Positions 40,779-49,480 are shown, counted from the first letter of the stretch. The stretch is 64,000 nucleotides of DNA from Oscillospiraceae bacterium (GCA_022794215.1 JAAWEH010000022.1:1-64000); one strand, 5' to 3'. The notes: a model not told the origin generated them from the sequence alone. Numbers and translations are program-made.

Positions 40779-42815
40779 TTACTCCAGCTGGAACTGTCCG
40801 GTATAAAGCCGGTAGTACCGGCCCTCCTGCTCCAGCAGTTCGGCGTGGGAGCCCTTCTCCTCGATCTGCCCGTGCTCGATGACCACGATGCAGTCGGAGT
40901 TGCGCACGGTGGAAAGCCGGTGGGCGATGACGAACACCGTCCGGTTCTCCATCAATGCGTCCATGCCCTTCTGGATCAGGGCCTCAGTTCGGGTGTCGAT
41001 GGAGGAGGTAGCCTCATCCAGGATCATCACCGGGGGATCGGCCACCGCGGCCCGGGCGATGGCCAAAAGCTGCCGCTGGCCCTGGCTCAGGTTGGCCCCG
41101 TCCCCGGTGACCAGGGTCTGATAGCCGTCGGGCAGCCGCCGGATGAAGGAGTGGGCCCCGGCGGTCTTGGCTGCCGCAATACACTCTTCGTCGGTGGCCT
41201 CCAGCCGGCCGTAGCGGATGTTCTCCATCACCGTGCCCGTAAAGAGATGGGTGTCCTGCAAGACCGCCCCCAGGGACCGCCGCAGGTCATCCTTCCGGAT
41301 CTCTTTCACGTCGATGCCGCAGTAGGTAATGACCCCGTCCTGGATCTCGTAGAACCGATTGATAAGGTTGGTGATAGTGGTCTTACCCGCTCCGGTGGAA
41401 CCCACAAAGGCGATCTTCTGCCCCGGGTTGGCGTACACCGAGACATCATGCAGGATCTGCTTACCCGGCACGTAGGAGAAATCAACGTTTTGGAACCGCA
41501 CCGCACCGGTAAGCTCCGTGAGCACATAGCCCTCTCCCCGGGTGACCGCTCCCCGGATGCGGTGGAGCCCCTCCGCCGGATCCCCCTGGGGATACTTCCA
41601 GGCCCACAGGTGATCCGGGACGTCCTCCCCGCACTCGATCAAGCCCTCCTCTTCCGCCTTGCGGCAGGCCACCAGGGCCATCCGGCCATTGTCCGGCACC
41701 TTCCAGGCCCAGCATCCGGTTCGCTCCCCCTCGCCGGCGGGGGTCAGGCTGCCGTCGGCGTTTTTGCGGACGGCCACCAGCGTCACCTGGCCATTGTCCT
41801 CCTCGGGCTGGGTGTCCATGACCTCGAAGATCCGCTCGGCGCCCGCCAGGGCGGACAGGATGGTGGTCATCTGCTGGGAGATCTGGTTGATGGGCTGGCT
41901 GACCTGGCGGGAATATTTTAGATAGGTGGAAAATCCGCCCAGGTCAAACCCGCCGAAAATGGCCAGCAGTCCCCCCGCCGCGGCAAGGAAGGCATAGCCC
42001 ACGTTATTCAGGTTCATGGCCACCGGCATCACCACAGAGGAATAGAAATTCGCCTTGGACGCCGCCTGGCGGTAATCGTCGTTGAGCTTGGCAAAGGCGG
42101 CCTTGGCCTCCTTCTCATGGGTAAAGGCCTTTACCACCTTCAGCCCCTCGATCATCTCCTGAATGTTGCCGTTGACCTTGCCCAGGTTGGCCTGCTGCTG
42201 CCGGTAATACTTCCGGGACTTGCCTCCCATGACCCGGAACACCGTCATGGTGATGATCAGGATCACCAGGGAGATCAAAAACAGGATGGGACTGATAAAG
42301 ATCATCATTCCCACCACCCCCACAAACATGAGGGCGGAGGAAAACAGAGACACCACCGACTGCTCCAGGGCCATCTGCACGTTATCCGCATCGTTGGTAA
42401 ACCGGCTCATCAGCTCGCCGTGGGTGTGCCTGTCGTAAAAGGAGATGGGCAGATCCTGAAGGGCGTTGAAGAGATCCCTGCGCAGCCGGTTGACTCCCTT
42501 TTGGGCCAGCCGCGCCATCACCGCCGCCTGGAAATAGGAGGCCACCACGCCCACCAGATAGATGCACAGCAGGGGCACAAGCGCCGCCAGCAGATCTGCC
42601 GGCCCGCCGTAAACTCCGCCCACCAGGTTATTGATGATGGGCCGCATATAATAGGAGCCGCCGATGTTGCTGCCCACCGACAGCAGCAGGCAGATCAGAA
42701 CGCCCACCAGGGGCAGCTTGCTCTGGGACAGATATCCCAAAAGCCGCCGAATGGTTTTTTGGGTATCCTTGGGCTTGGAAAAGCCCCCTCTTCCACGAGG
42801 TCCCGGTCCCGGCAT
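40779..42815 (-). CDS. ABC exporter subunit (TMD-NBD) with an unusual repeat insert
   Basis: A 678-residue half transporter, larger than the usual 580-620. Six membrane helices (residues about 33-330), then NBD with Walker A FVGSTGAGKTT (near 470), Q-loop region GAVLQDTHLFTGTV, signature LSQGQ (near 577), Walker B PPVMILDEATSS and H-loop IAHRLSTVRN. Between them, residues about 338-432 form an insert containing two tandem copies of a 34-residue motif (NG-x4-LVA-x-RK ... WAWK-x-P). The start overlaps the stop of its partner (TAATG). The pair with 42815-44554 should form a heterodimeric drug/lipid exporter. Confidence 0.9.
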   Translation of the reverse strand: MPGPGPRGRGGFSKPKDTQKTIRRLLGYLSQSKLPLVGVLICLLLSVGSNIGGSYYMRPIINNLVGGVYGGPADLLAALVPLLCIYLVGVVASYFQAAVMARLAQKGVNRLRRDLFNALQDLPISFYDRHTHGELMSRFTNDADNVQMALEQSVVSLFSSALMFVGVVGMMIFISPILFLISLVILIITMTVFRVMGGKSRKYYRQQQANLGKVNGNIQEMIEGLKVVKAFTHEKEAKAAFAKLNDDYRQAASKANFYSSVVMPVAMNLNNVGYAFLAAAGGLLAIFGGFDLGGFSTYLKYSRQVSQPINQISQQMTTILSALAGAERIFEVMDTQPEEDNGQVTLVAVRKNADGSLTPAGEGERTGCWAWKVPDNGRMALVACRKAEEEGLIECGEDVPDHLWAWKYPQGDPAEGLHRIRGAVTRGEGYVLTELTGAVRFQNVDFSYVPGKQILHDVSVYANPGQKIAFVGSTGAGKTTITNLINRFYEIQDGVITYCGIDVKEIRKDDLRRSLGAVLQDTHLFTGTVMENIRYGRLEATDEECIAAAKTAGAHSFIRRLPDGYQTLVTGDGANLSQGQRQLLAIARAAVADPPVMILDEATSSIDTRTEALIQKGMDALMENRTVFVIAHRLSTVRNSDCIVVIEHGQIEEKGSHAELLEQEGRYYRLYTGQFQLE

Positions 42816-44554
42816 TATTCGCTCACCCCTTCCTGCTGAGATTGGTAAATTTCCTGATAGACGGCGTTGGAGGCCATCAGCTGTTCATGGGTGCCCTCAC
42901 CCACAATAGCTCCATCGTCCAGCACCAGGATCTTGTCGGCATACCGAACCGAAGAGATCCGCTGGGCAATGATGATCACCGTGGTTCCCGCCAGGTTCTT
43001 GGCAAAGGACTCCCGGATGGCCCTCTCGGTAGTGGAGTCCACCGCCGAGGTCGAGTCGTCCAAAATGAGAATGGCAGGCTTGCGCAGCATGGCCCGGGCG
43101 ATACACAGCCGCTGCTTCTGGCCGCCGGACACGTTGGTGCCGCCCTGATCCAGTTTGGTCTCAAAGCCCTCGGGGAAGGACATGATAAAGTCATAGGCCT
43201 GGGCGTCCTTGGCGGCCTGGATCAGCTCCTCTTCGGTGGCGTCGCCCCTGCCCCAAAGAAGGTTTTCCCGAATGGTGCCGGAAAAAAGCACATTGTTCTG
43301 CAGCACCATACCGATCCGCTGGCGCAGCTCCTCGATGGGGTAATCCCGCACATCCACCCCGTCCACCAGGACTTGGCCCCCGGTCACATCGTAAAACCGG
43401 GGGATCAGGTTCACCAGGGAGGATTTCCCGGTGCCGGTTCCTCCCACAATGGCGGTAAACTGCCCCGGCTCCACGGTGAAATTCAGGTGCTCCAGCACAT
43501 CGTCTCCGGTGCCCGACGCCCGGTACTTAAAGCTCACATCCCGGAACTCCACCTGTCCCTTGGGTTGGGGCAGGATCCGGTCATGGCTGTCGGGCCGATC
43601 CTGAATGTCGGGTTGGGTGTCCAGCACCTCGATGATCCGTCGGGCGCAGGCCACGGCCCGGGACAGCTGCAGAAGGCTCATGGCCACCATCATCACGCTC
43701 ATGAGGATCTGGAAAATGTAGTTGATAAAGGAGCTCAGATCGCCGTAGAGCATGGTTCCCGCCATCACCTGGCTGCCGCCCAAATACAGCACCGCCACTG
43801 TTGCCACGTTGAGGGACAAAGTCATCACGGGCATGATGGCCACGATCCGCATGGCCACGTTGATCCCCGCCTGGGTCAGCTCGTCGTTGGCGGTTTTAAA
43901 CTTGGTCTTTTCATAGCCCGCCCGAACAAAGGCCTTTACCACCCGAACCGCCACCAGGTTCTCCTGAACGGTGTTGTTCAGGTTGTCGATCTTCCGCTGG
44001 GTGACCTCAAAAAGCTTATTGCACATCTTCATAATGACCCCGATGGCCACCCCCATGGCCGGGACGACAATAAGCAGCACCACCGCCAGGGACGGGTTGA
44101 TGGAGAAGGCCATCAGCAGGGCCGCCAGCAGCATCACCGGGGCGCGGGTAATGATCCGCATTCCCATGGTTACCGTCATCTGGATGGCGTTGACGTCGTT
44201 GGTCATCCGGGTAATGAGGGAAGCGGAGGAAAAGCGGTCAATGTCCGCAAAGGAAAAGTCCTGTATCTTTTGGAACATGGCGTTGCGGAGGTTGGCTCCA
44301 AAGCCTTGGCCGGCTATGGAGGAGGCCTTGGCCGATACAATGCCGCACGCAATGCCAAACCCCGCCAGGATCAGCATGATGCCGCCCTGCCGCAAAATAT
44401 ACCTCATATCGGAATTGGCAATGCCCACATCCACGATGGAGGCCATCAGCCGGGGCATGGCGATCTCGCACATGACCTCCAAGATCACCAGCATCGGGGC
44501 TAAAATCATCCAGCGCTTATATTCTCCAACATAGGCCGATAGTTTTTTGATCAT
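42815..44554 (-). CDS. ABC exporter subunit (TMD-NBD), partner of the downstream gene
   Basis: A 579-residue half transporter of standard size: six helices, then Walker A IVGGTGTGKSSLVNLIPRFY, IGMVLQNNVLFSGTIRENLL, signature NVSGGQKQRL, Walker B PAILILDDSTSAVDSTTE and IAQRISSVRYADKILVLDDG. The residue after the Walker B Asp is Asp rather than the catalytic Glu (LDDSTSA), the pattern of a degenerate ATPase site in heterodimeric exporters, while the partner keeps Glu (LDEATSS). It overlaps both neighbours, so MarR-ABC-ABC form one operon. Confidence 0.93.
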   Translation of the reverse strand: MIKKLSAYVGEYKRWMILAPMLVILEVMCEIAMPRLMASIVDVGIANSDMRYILRQGGIMLILAGFGIACGIVSAKASSIAGQGFGANLRNAMFQKIQDFSFADIDRFSSASLITRMTNDVNAIQMTVTMGMRIITRAPVMLLAALLMAFSINPSLAVVLLIVVPAMGVAIGVIMKMCNKLFEVTQRKIDNLNNTVQENLVAVRVVKAFVRAGYEKTKFKTANDELTQAGINVAMRIVAIMPVMTLSLNVATVAVLYLGGSQVMAGTMLYGDLSSFINYIFQILMSVMMVAMSLLQLSRAVACARRIIEVLDTQPDIQDRPDSHDRILPQPKGQVEFRDVSFKYRASGTGDDVLEHLNFTVEPGQFTAIVGGTGTGKSSLVNLIPRFYDVTGGQVLVDGVDVRDYPIEELRQRIGMVLQNNVLFSGTIRENLLWGRGDATEEELIQAAKDAQAYDFIMSFPEGFETKLDQGGTNVSGGQKQRLCIARAMLRKPAILILDDSTSAVDSTTERAIRESFAKNLAGTTVIIIAQRISSVRYADKILVLDDGAIVGEGTHEQLMASNAVYQEIYQSQQEGVSE

Positions 44555-45039
44555 TCGCGCTCACTCTCCTTTTCCCCATCGGGACAGAAGGGCGGGGGCT
44601 CCATCCCGCCCAGATTTTCGATCATGCGGGTAAAAAAACCCGTCAGCTGCACCCGCTCCGCCTCCGAAAAACCGGAGAGCATCCGCTCATCCACCGCCCG
44701 GAAGCTCTCGCCGCACAGCCCCACCGCCTCTTTTCCCTTCTCGGTAAGGCTTACCCGGTTCCGGCGGGCGTCCTGTTCGTCGGTGCTGCGCTTCACGTAG
44801 CCGTTTTTCTCCAGGGTTTTCAGAGATACCGCTACCGTGGCCGGAGAGATCCGCATGGTTCGGGCCACATCCCGCTGGGACCATCGCTCCCCGGCGGTCT
44901 CGGCATAAAACAGGCTCATCAGCAGCATGGGGGCTCCCAGCTCCCGCACTCCCCGGTTGGCCTGCTCCTCCATGACCCGCCGCTTATGGGCATGGTGAAG
45001 CCCGTGGAACAGAGCGCTGGGCTCGTGCTTATCATACAT
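44551..45039 (-). CDS. MarR-family transcriptional regulator of the ABC exporter operon
   Basis: A 162-residue winged-helix regulator: LGAPMLLMSLFYAETAGERW, SQRDVARTMRISPATVAVSL (helix-turn-helix), LEKNGYVKRSTDEQDARRNRV (wing, with the typical DxRxxxV pattern), and a C-terminal dimerisation helix. ATG at 45039 is chosen, with GGGAG eight bases ahead; an ATG six codons earlier overlaps it. It overlaps the first ABC gene by four bases, so it is likely an autoregulated repressor released by an export substrate. Confidence 0.9.
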   Translation of the reverse strand: MYDKHEPSALFHGLHHAHKRRVMEEQANRGVRELGAPMLLMSLFYAETAGERWSQRDVARTMRISPATVAVSLKTLEKNGYVKRSTDEQDARRNRVSLTEKGKEAVGLCGESFRAVDERMLSGFSEAERVQLTGFFTRMIENLGGMEPPPFCPDGEKESERE

Positions 45040-45060
45040 GCCTTTGTCTCCCTTCAACCG

Positions 45061-45082
45061 TTCGTATATTAACGATTCGTAT
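45061..45082. repeat. Direct repeat TTCGTAT upstream of the MarR gene
   Basis: Two copies of TTCGTAT (45061-45067 and 45076-45082) set 15 bp apart just before the MarR gene; a candidate operator for it. Confidence 0.4.
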
Positions 45083-45157
45083 GCTTATGAATTGGTAGTA
45101 TACGCCTTCTTCATTGGAAAGTCAATAAAGAAATTGTAAACACAGAGAAAAATCTTA

Positions 45158-45196
45158 GAACAAATGTTTGACATTTTTCAATGTGTATGGTAAGAT
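45158..45196 (+). promoter_or_regulatory. lexA promoter with overlapping SOS box
   Basis: -35 TTGACA (45168-45173), 17-base spacer, -10 TAAGAT (45191-45196). A LexA box GAACAAATGTTTG (45158-45170) overlaps the -35, giving autorepression. Its GAACAAATGTT core is identical to a box at 31210. Confidence 0.82.
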
Positions 45197-45224
45197 ACAA
45201 CCAAATCATAAAGGAGGGATCGCC

Positions 45225-45836
45225 ATGCCCGCGTCTTTGACCCCCAAGCAGGCAGAAATCTACGACTTTATTCTTCAATATACCAAGGATCACGGCTATC
45301 CCCCCTCTGTGCGGGAGATCGGCTTCGCCGTGAATCTGAAATCCCCCTCCACCGTCCACTTTCACATGAAGAAGCTGGAGGCCGAGGGCTATATTCTCAA
45401 GGCCGACGGCAAAACCCGGGCCATCACCCTCCCCCTGGAAGCGGTGGCCGAGGAGCTGGACGGACACGCCAACCAGGTGCCCGTTCTGGGCAACGTAGCC
45501 GCCGGCTCCCCCATCCTGGCTGACGAGCATGTGGAGGAATACCTGACTTTTGATACCGACGGTCTCGCCGGAGAGCACTTTGCTCTGCGGGTTCGGGGCG
45601 AATCCATGCTGAACGCAGGCATCCTTCCCGGCGATCTGGTGGTGGTTCACCGCCAGGAAAATTTCCGCAACGGAGACATTGTGGTAGCCCTCTTTGAGGA
45701 CGAGGCCACGGTAAAGACCTACCACATGGAAAGGGGCCACCTCTGGCTCCTGCCGGAGAACCCGGACTATGACCCCATCGACGGCGAGGGCTGCGCCCTT
45801 TTGGGCCGGGTGGTGGCGGTTCTGCGCCGGTATTGA
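45225..45836 (+). CDS. lexA: LexA repressor of the SOS response
   Basis: A 203-residue self-cleaving repressor. N-terminal winged helix: LTPKQAEIYDFILQYTKDHG, YPPSVREIGFAVNLKSPSTV, HFHMKKLEAEGYI. C-terminal S24 protease: cleavage Ala-Gly in LGNVAAGSPILA, catalytic Ser in LRVRGESMLNAGILPGDLVV and catalytic Lys in DEATVKTYH. The ATG at 45225 follows AAGGAGGGAT. Single-stranded-DNA-bound RecA triggers cleavage. It is followed after 19 bases by a small gene likely co-transcribed. Confidence 0.97.
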   Translation: MPASLTPKQAEIYDFILQYTKDHGYPPSVREIGFAVNLKSPSTVHFHMKKLEAEGYILKADGKTRAITLPLEAVAEELDGHANQVPVLGNVAAGSPILADEHVEEYLTFDTDGLAGEHFALRVRGESMLNAGILPGDLVVVHRQENFRNGDIVVALFEDEATVKTYHMERGHLWLLPENPDYDPIDGEGCALLGRVVAVLRRY

Positions 45837-45855
45837 TGGGGAAGGGGTTCTATCC

Positions 45856-46119
45856 ATGGAAATCGACTTTGGCACCCGCTCCCAGCCCGGGTTAAAGCGC
45901 CTCAACCCCTCCGACCCGGTGAACGCCGTCCCCCGAAAGATCGGACTGCTGTCCGCCGGCGCGCTGATGGGCCTTTGCGTCAAAAAGCCGGTGGCCCGGC
46001 CCCTGGCGGGTCTGGTTTGTACCCTTTTGACGGTGGGCGCCGCCGCACCCCTTATTGCGCAGCGCCTGAACCCCACGTCCCATACCGTTCCTGCGGCTCA
46101 TGCCTCAGAGGAGACCTGA
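45856..46119 (+). CDS. Small hypothetical protein downstream of lexA
   Basis: An 87-residue protein, MEIDFGTRSQPGLKRLNPSD, with two short hydrophobic stretches (IGLLSAGALMGLCV and LAGLVCTLLTVGAAAPLIA) divided by a basic VKKPVARP, so it may be a hairpin membrane protein. No family recognised. It lies 19 bases after lexA, before a strong terminator, so it should be SOS-induced with lexA. GAAGGGG lies nine bases ahead of the ATG. Confidence 0.6.
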   Translation: MEIDFGTRSQPGLKRLNPSDPVNAVPRKIGLLSAGALMGLCVKKPVARPLAGLVCTLLTVGAAAPLIAQRLNPTSHTVPAAHASEET

Positions 46120-46137
46120 CAAGGTCTCCTCTTTTTT
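46107..46137 (+). terminator. Terminator of the lexA operon
   Basis: Arms AGAGGAGACCT / AGGTCTCCTCT with TTTTTT; it overlaps the last codons of the preceding gene. Confidence 0.88.
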
Positions 46138-46434
46138 ATGGACTTATACACACTCCATTCGGCCGGCCAAAATACCTCTCTTTTTTTACAGAATGATTAC
46201 AAAGCCACCGCAAAGTATCTGGTTTTGTAACCTTTTTTTGACCACAAGATATGGCCCTTCCCCCTTCTTTTTCCAGAAAAAATCGTCGAAAAGCCTGAAA
46301 ACACTTGACGGATGAACAAAAAACGTGTATTATCACTTTTGTAACCATTTGTAATCTTTTGTTTCTTTCTCGTAACAAGCCGGTAATCATCCGTTGAGAG
46401 AGAACGTTACCTTATTAGGAAAGGAGGGAATCCT
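46138..46434 (+). promoter_or_regulatory. Control region of the M23 peptidase gene
   Basis: About 300 bases, A+T-rich, no gene. Promoter -35 TTGACG (46305-46310), 17-base spacer, -10 TATTAT (46328-46333). Downstream, the leader repeats GTAAC-N5/6-GTAATC twice (46341-46355 and about 46372-46388), the first written TGTAAC-N4-TGTAAT, near the WalR box pattern. A GGTAA / TTACC stem lies just ahead of the ribosome binding site. Confidence 0.55.
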
Positions 46435-47913
46435 GTGGACGAACTGTTGCCTTCCCCTCGTGGCTCGATCCTTGCTCCGGCCCCTTCCAGGCTTCGCAAT
46501 CCGGTTCGTCTCCGGCTCCCCTCCTGGCAGGAGCTGCGCCCCAACTGGCGTCTGCCCAACCTGCTGGAGCGGCGCTCCCCCGCCGACGCCGCCATTTTTC
46601 TCACCTTGGCGCTCTCCCTCTCGGCCGGCGCCGTGCTGAGCAATCTTTATGCCCCCGCCTATCAGGTATCGGTGGACGGCGTAGATCTGGGCCTGGTGAA
46701 CAGCCGCCAGTCCGTAGAGGCGGCCATCCGCCGGGTAGAGGCCCGGGCCTCCCGGATCCTGGGGTATGAATACACCCTGGATCACGAGATGACCTACGAT
46801 TTTCAGCTGGCCCTTCGGGAGGATCAAGTTCCTGTCTCCCGGGTGGAAACTTACCTTTTCGACCAGATCGGCGAGGTGATGAAGACCTCTGTGCTCTCGG
46901 TCAACGGCCAGGTCATCGGCGCCGCTGACGATGCCGACGCCCTCACCGCCATGCTGGATTCCATCAAGGCTCCTTTCATCAATGAAAACACCGTCTCCGC
47001 CGACTTTGTGGAGGCCCTGACCGTGTCCAGAGAATACACCCCCACCACCGCCCTTCGGGACATCTCCGACATGGCCCAGGTTCTGACAGCCAACAGCCTG
47101 GAGCAGGTGGACTACACCGTCCAGTCCGGCGACACCTTCTCCGGCATCGCCAACAGCCAGGGAATGACGGTGAAAGAGCTGCAGATCCTAAACCCCGGCG
47201 TGGACATCAACCGTTTGTGGGTCGGGCAGACCCTCACCATCAGTCAGGCGGTGCCCTACCTGTCGGTAAAGACGGTGGATAACCTGACCTACGAAGGCCC
47301 GGTGGCTTTCGAGGTAGAAGAGGTTCCCGACGGCGACATCTACCAGGGCTACACCAAGATCCTGGTGGAGGGCGTGGAGGGCGTAGCCACCTACAACGCC
47401 GACGTAACTTACCTCAACGGCGTGGAGCAGGATCGCGTCATCAACTCCACCGACGTCCACGTTGAGCCCACCACCCAGGTGGTTGCCGTGGGCACCAAGC
47501 CCCGGCCCAAGACTATGGCCACCGGCAAATTCATCTGGCCCATCCGTGGACGCATTACCTCCGGCTACGGCAGCCGTTATATCTTCGGCTCCTACAGCTT
47601 CCATTCCGGCATCGACATCGCCGGCTCCTACGGCGCCGCCATTGCCGCCGCCGACGGCGGCAAGGTCGTCTTTGCCGGCACCGGCACCGGCGGCTACTGG
47701 AGCTACGGCAACTACGTGGTCATCGACCACGAAAACGGTTTGCAGACCATCTACGCCCACTGCTCCAGCCTGTGTGTCAGCGCAGGGGAGCGGGTCTACC
47801 AGGGCCAGACCATCGCCCGGGTAGGCTCCACCGGCCGGTCTACCGGCAACCACTGCCACTTCCAGGTCAAGGAGGGCGGCACCACGGTAAGCCCCTGGAA
47901 CTACCTGCCTTAA
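46435..47913 (+). CDS. LysM-G5-M23 peptidoglycan hydrolase (endopeptidase)
   Basis: A 492-residue cell-wall enzyme. A basic start, one membrane helix (about 52-70, AAIFLTLALSLSAGAVLSNL), an N-terminal domain, LysM (VDYTVQSGDTFSGIANSQGM ... LWVGQTLTI, about 223-268), a G5 domain (about 270-355), then an M23 LytM domain (about 363-492) with zinc ligands in SFHSGIDIAG (His and Asp) and the NHCHFQV pair. GTG at 46435 follows AGGAGGG. It should cleave peptide cross-links; sporulation or growth role is open. Its control region carries WalR-like repeats. Confidence 0.92.
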   Translation: MDELLPSPRGSILAPAPSRLRNPVRLRLPSWQELRPNWRLPNLLERRSPADAAIFLTLALSLSAGAVLSNLYAPAYQVSVDGVDLGLVNSRQSVEAAIRRVEARASRILGYEYTLDHEMTYDFQLALREDQVPVSRVETYLFDQIGEVMKTSVLSVNGQVIGAADDADALTAMLDSIKAPFINENTVSADFVEALTVSREYTPTTALRDISDMAQVLTANSLEQVDYTVQSGDTFSGIANSQGMTVKELQILNPGVDINRLWVGQTLTISQAVPYLSVKTVDNLTYEGPVAFEVEEVPDGDIYQGYTKILVEGVEGVATYNADVTYLNGVEQDRVINSTDVHVEPTTQVVAVGTKPRPKTMATGKFIWPIRGRITSGYGSRYIFGSYSFHSGIDIAGSYGAAIAAADGGKVVFAGTGTGGYWSYGNYVVIDHENGLQTIYAHCSSLCVSAGERVYQGQTIARVGSTGRSTGNHCHFQVKEGGTTVSPWNYLP

Positions 47914-47922
47914 CAAGCATTC

Positions 47923-47957
47923 AAAAAGGACGGGAGACGCTCTCCCGTCCTTTTTTA
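47923..47957 (+). terminator. Terminator after the M23 gene
   Basis: Arms AAAAAGGACGGGAGA / TCTCCCGTCCTTTTT with extra T. Confidence 0.9.
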
Positions 47958-48007
47958 TCCTCCGATTCACCCTTAAAAAAACAGTAGCCTATTTCCCACT
48001 TTTGCGG

Positions 48008-48080
48008 TATAATAGCTGCAAGCAGCTATTATATTGATCGAACTGAATATACCACAACGCCCCTTTGGGGCTGCGGTATA
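48008..48080 (+). promoter_or_regulatory. Control region of darA-holB-ricT with a 26-bp palindrome
   Basis: Perfect 12-bp arms TATAATAGCTGC / GCAGCTATTATA with a 2-base gap (48008-48033); its left end doubles as a TATAAT -10. A second GCGGTATAAT occurs 69 bases on (48073-48082), closing an imperfect stem TATACC ... CGCCCC / GGGGC ... GGTATA (48048-48080). Two start sites under operator control are suggested. Confidence 0.55.
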
Positions 48081-48159
48081 ATGGTCACAGTCCGTTCTGC
48101 AAAGCAAGGGTTTTTATTTTCTGGAATGCAAAACCAGCCTGTTTATGGGAGGGATCTAT

Positions 48160-48483
48160 ATGAAGCTCGTGCTGGCCATTATCAACCGGGACGACGCCAA
48201 CGCCGTCACCCAAAACCTGACTAAAAACGGATTTTCCTCCACCCGGCTGGCCACCACCGGCGGATTCCTCCGGGCGGGAAACGTCACCGTCCTTGTGGGC
48301 GTGGACGAGGAGAAAGTCCAGGCTGTCATTGATGTGATCAAAGAGCACTCCCACTCCCGCAAGCAAATGATCGCCTCCACCACCGAAACCACCTACGGCT
48401 ACTATCCCGCCATGCCCGTGGAGATCACCGTAGGGGGCGCTACCATCTTCGTGGTGGACATTGAGCGCTTTGAGCGGGTCTAA
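48160..48483 (+). CDS. darA: Cyclic di-AMP-binding PII-like receptor DarA
   Basis: A 107-residue PII-like protein (DUF970, YaaQ/PstA) that binds c-di-AMP. Start MKLVLAIINRDDANAVTQNL, glycine-rich binding loop TRLATTGGFLRAGNVTVLVG, then EEKVQAVIDVIKEHSHSRKQ and the ending EITVGGATIFVVDIERFERV. Length fits. It is the first gene of darA-holB-ricT, the order seen in Bacillus (with yaaR absent and tmk not adjacent). Output partner unknown. Confidence 0.94.
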   Translation: MKLVLAIINRDDANAVTQNLTKNGFSSTRLATTGGFLRAGNVTVLVGVDEEKVQAVIDVIKEHSHSRKQMIASTTETTYGYYPAMPVEITVGGATIFVVDIERFERV

Positions 48484-49480
48484 CGCTCTGGGCCTGTCCG
48501 CCCTTGCGGGCAACGCCCCGCTGAAGCGGCAGCTCTCCGCCCAGGCTCAGAGCCGGGGCCTATCCCACGCTTACCTGATCAGCGGGCCTGCCGGCTCGGG
48601 CAAGCACACCCTGGCCCGGCTCATCGCCGCCGCCATGGTTTGCTCCGGGGAAGGGGAGCTTCCCTGCGGAACCTGCCCCGCCTGCAAAAAGGCCCTTCAG
48701 GGCATCCACCCCGATGTCATCACCGCCGGCGAGGGGGGCAAGGCCATCTCGGTGGGTCAGGCCCGGCTCCTCCGCGCCGACGCTTACATCCGCCCCAACG
48801 AGGCCCCGCGAAAGGTCTATATCCTGCCCAACGCCCAGGATATGAACGCCTCCGCCCAAAACGCCCTTCTAAAGCTGCTGGAGGAGGGCCCGACCTATGC
48901 CGCCTTCCTCCTGCTGGCGGAAAATCCCGGCGGCGTGCTCACCACCATCCGTTCTCGGTGTGAGAGTCTTTCCCTTGGCCCCGTCTCCCCTTCGGAGGCA
49001 AGGGAATACCTGCGCTCCCGCTTCCCCCAGCTCCCCCCCGAGCAGCTGCATCAGGCCGCCCAAACCTGCGGCGGCTTGTTGGGCCGGGCAGTGGAGGCCC
49101 TGGAGCACAGTGACAGCGACCCCTCCGCCTGCCGGGAGGCCGCCCGGCGCCTTTTGGAGCTCATGACCGCCGGCAACGAGCTGGAGCTGGCCGCTTGGTG
49201 CGTCTGCCTGGAAAAGTGGGATCGGGAGGCCTTATCCCAAATGTTGGCCCAGGCCATTGCCCTTCTCCGGGATGCCCTGGCTTTGGAGGCCGGGGGCCGG
49301 ACCCTGAGCGCCGGCGGGGAGGAGGATTCCCTTCTGCAAGCCACCGCCGCCCTGGGCCGAAAGCGGCTTCTGCGGTGCGTGGATCTACTGGAAACACTGA
49401 CAAGCCATGCCGCCTTCAACGTAAACGCCGGCCACCTGTGCGGCGCGCTGGCGGCAGGGATCAATGGAGGTACCCTATGA
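48461..49480 (+). CDS. holB: DNA polymerase III subunit delta'
   Basis: A 339-residue clamp-loader subunit: HAYLISGPAGSGKHTLARLI (P-loop-like), zinc-binding Cys in GELPCGTCPACKKALQGIHP, PRKVYILPNAQDMNASAQNA, LLKLLEEGPTYAAFLLLAEN and TIRSRCESLSLGPV (SRC motif). It overlaps darA by 23 bases if the TTG at 48461 is used; GGTGG lies nearby. A later start would remove the conserved N-terminal helix, so the overlap is preferred. The next gene overlaps its stop by four bases. Confidence 0.93.
   Translation: MSALSGSNALGLSALAGNAPLKRQLSAQAQSRGLSHAYLISGPAGSGKHTLARLIAAAMVCSGEGELPCGTCPACKKALQGIHPDVITAGEGGKAISVGQARLLRADAYIRPNEAPRKVYILPNAQDMNASAQNALLKLLEEGPTYAAFLLLAENPGGVLTTIRSRCESLSLGPVSPSEAREYLRSRFPQLPPEQLHQAAQTCGGLLGRAVEALEHSDSDPSACREAARRLLELMTAGNELELAAWCVCLEKWDREALSQMLAQAIALLRDALALEAGGRTLSAGGEEDSLLQATAALGRKRLLRCVDLLETLTSHAAFNVNAGHLCGALAAGINGGTL

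Noticed and set aside
42842-44503. 553-codon His/Gly-rich frame on + opposite an ABC gene
   Set aside because: Histidine-rich composition is the complement of Met/Val codons; no ribosome binding site.
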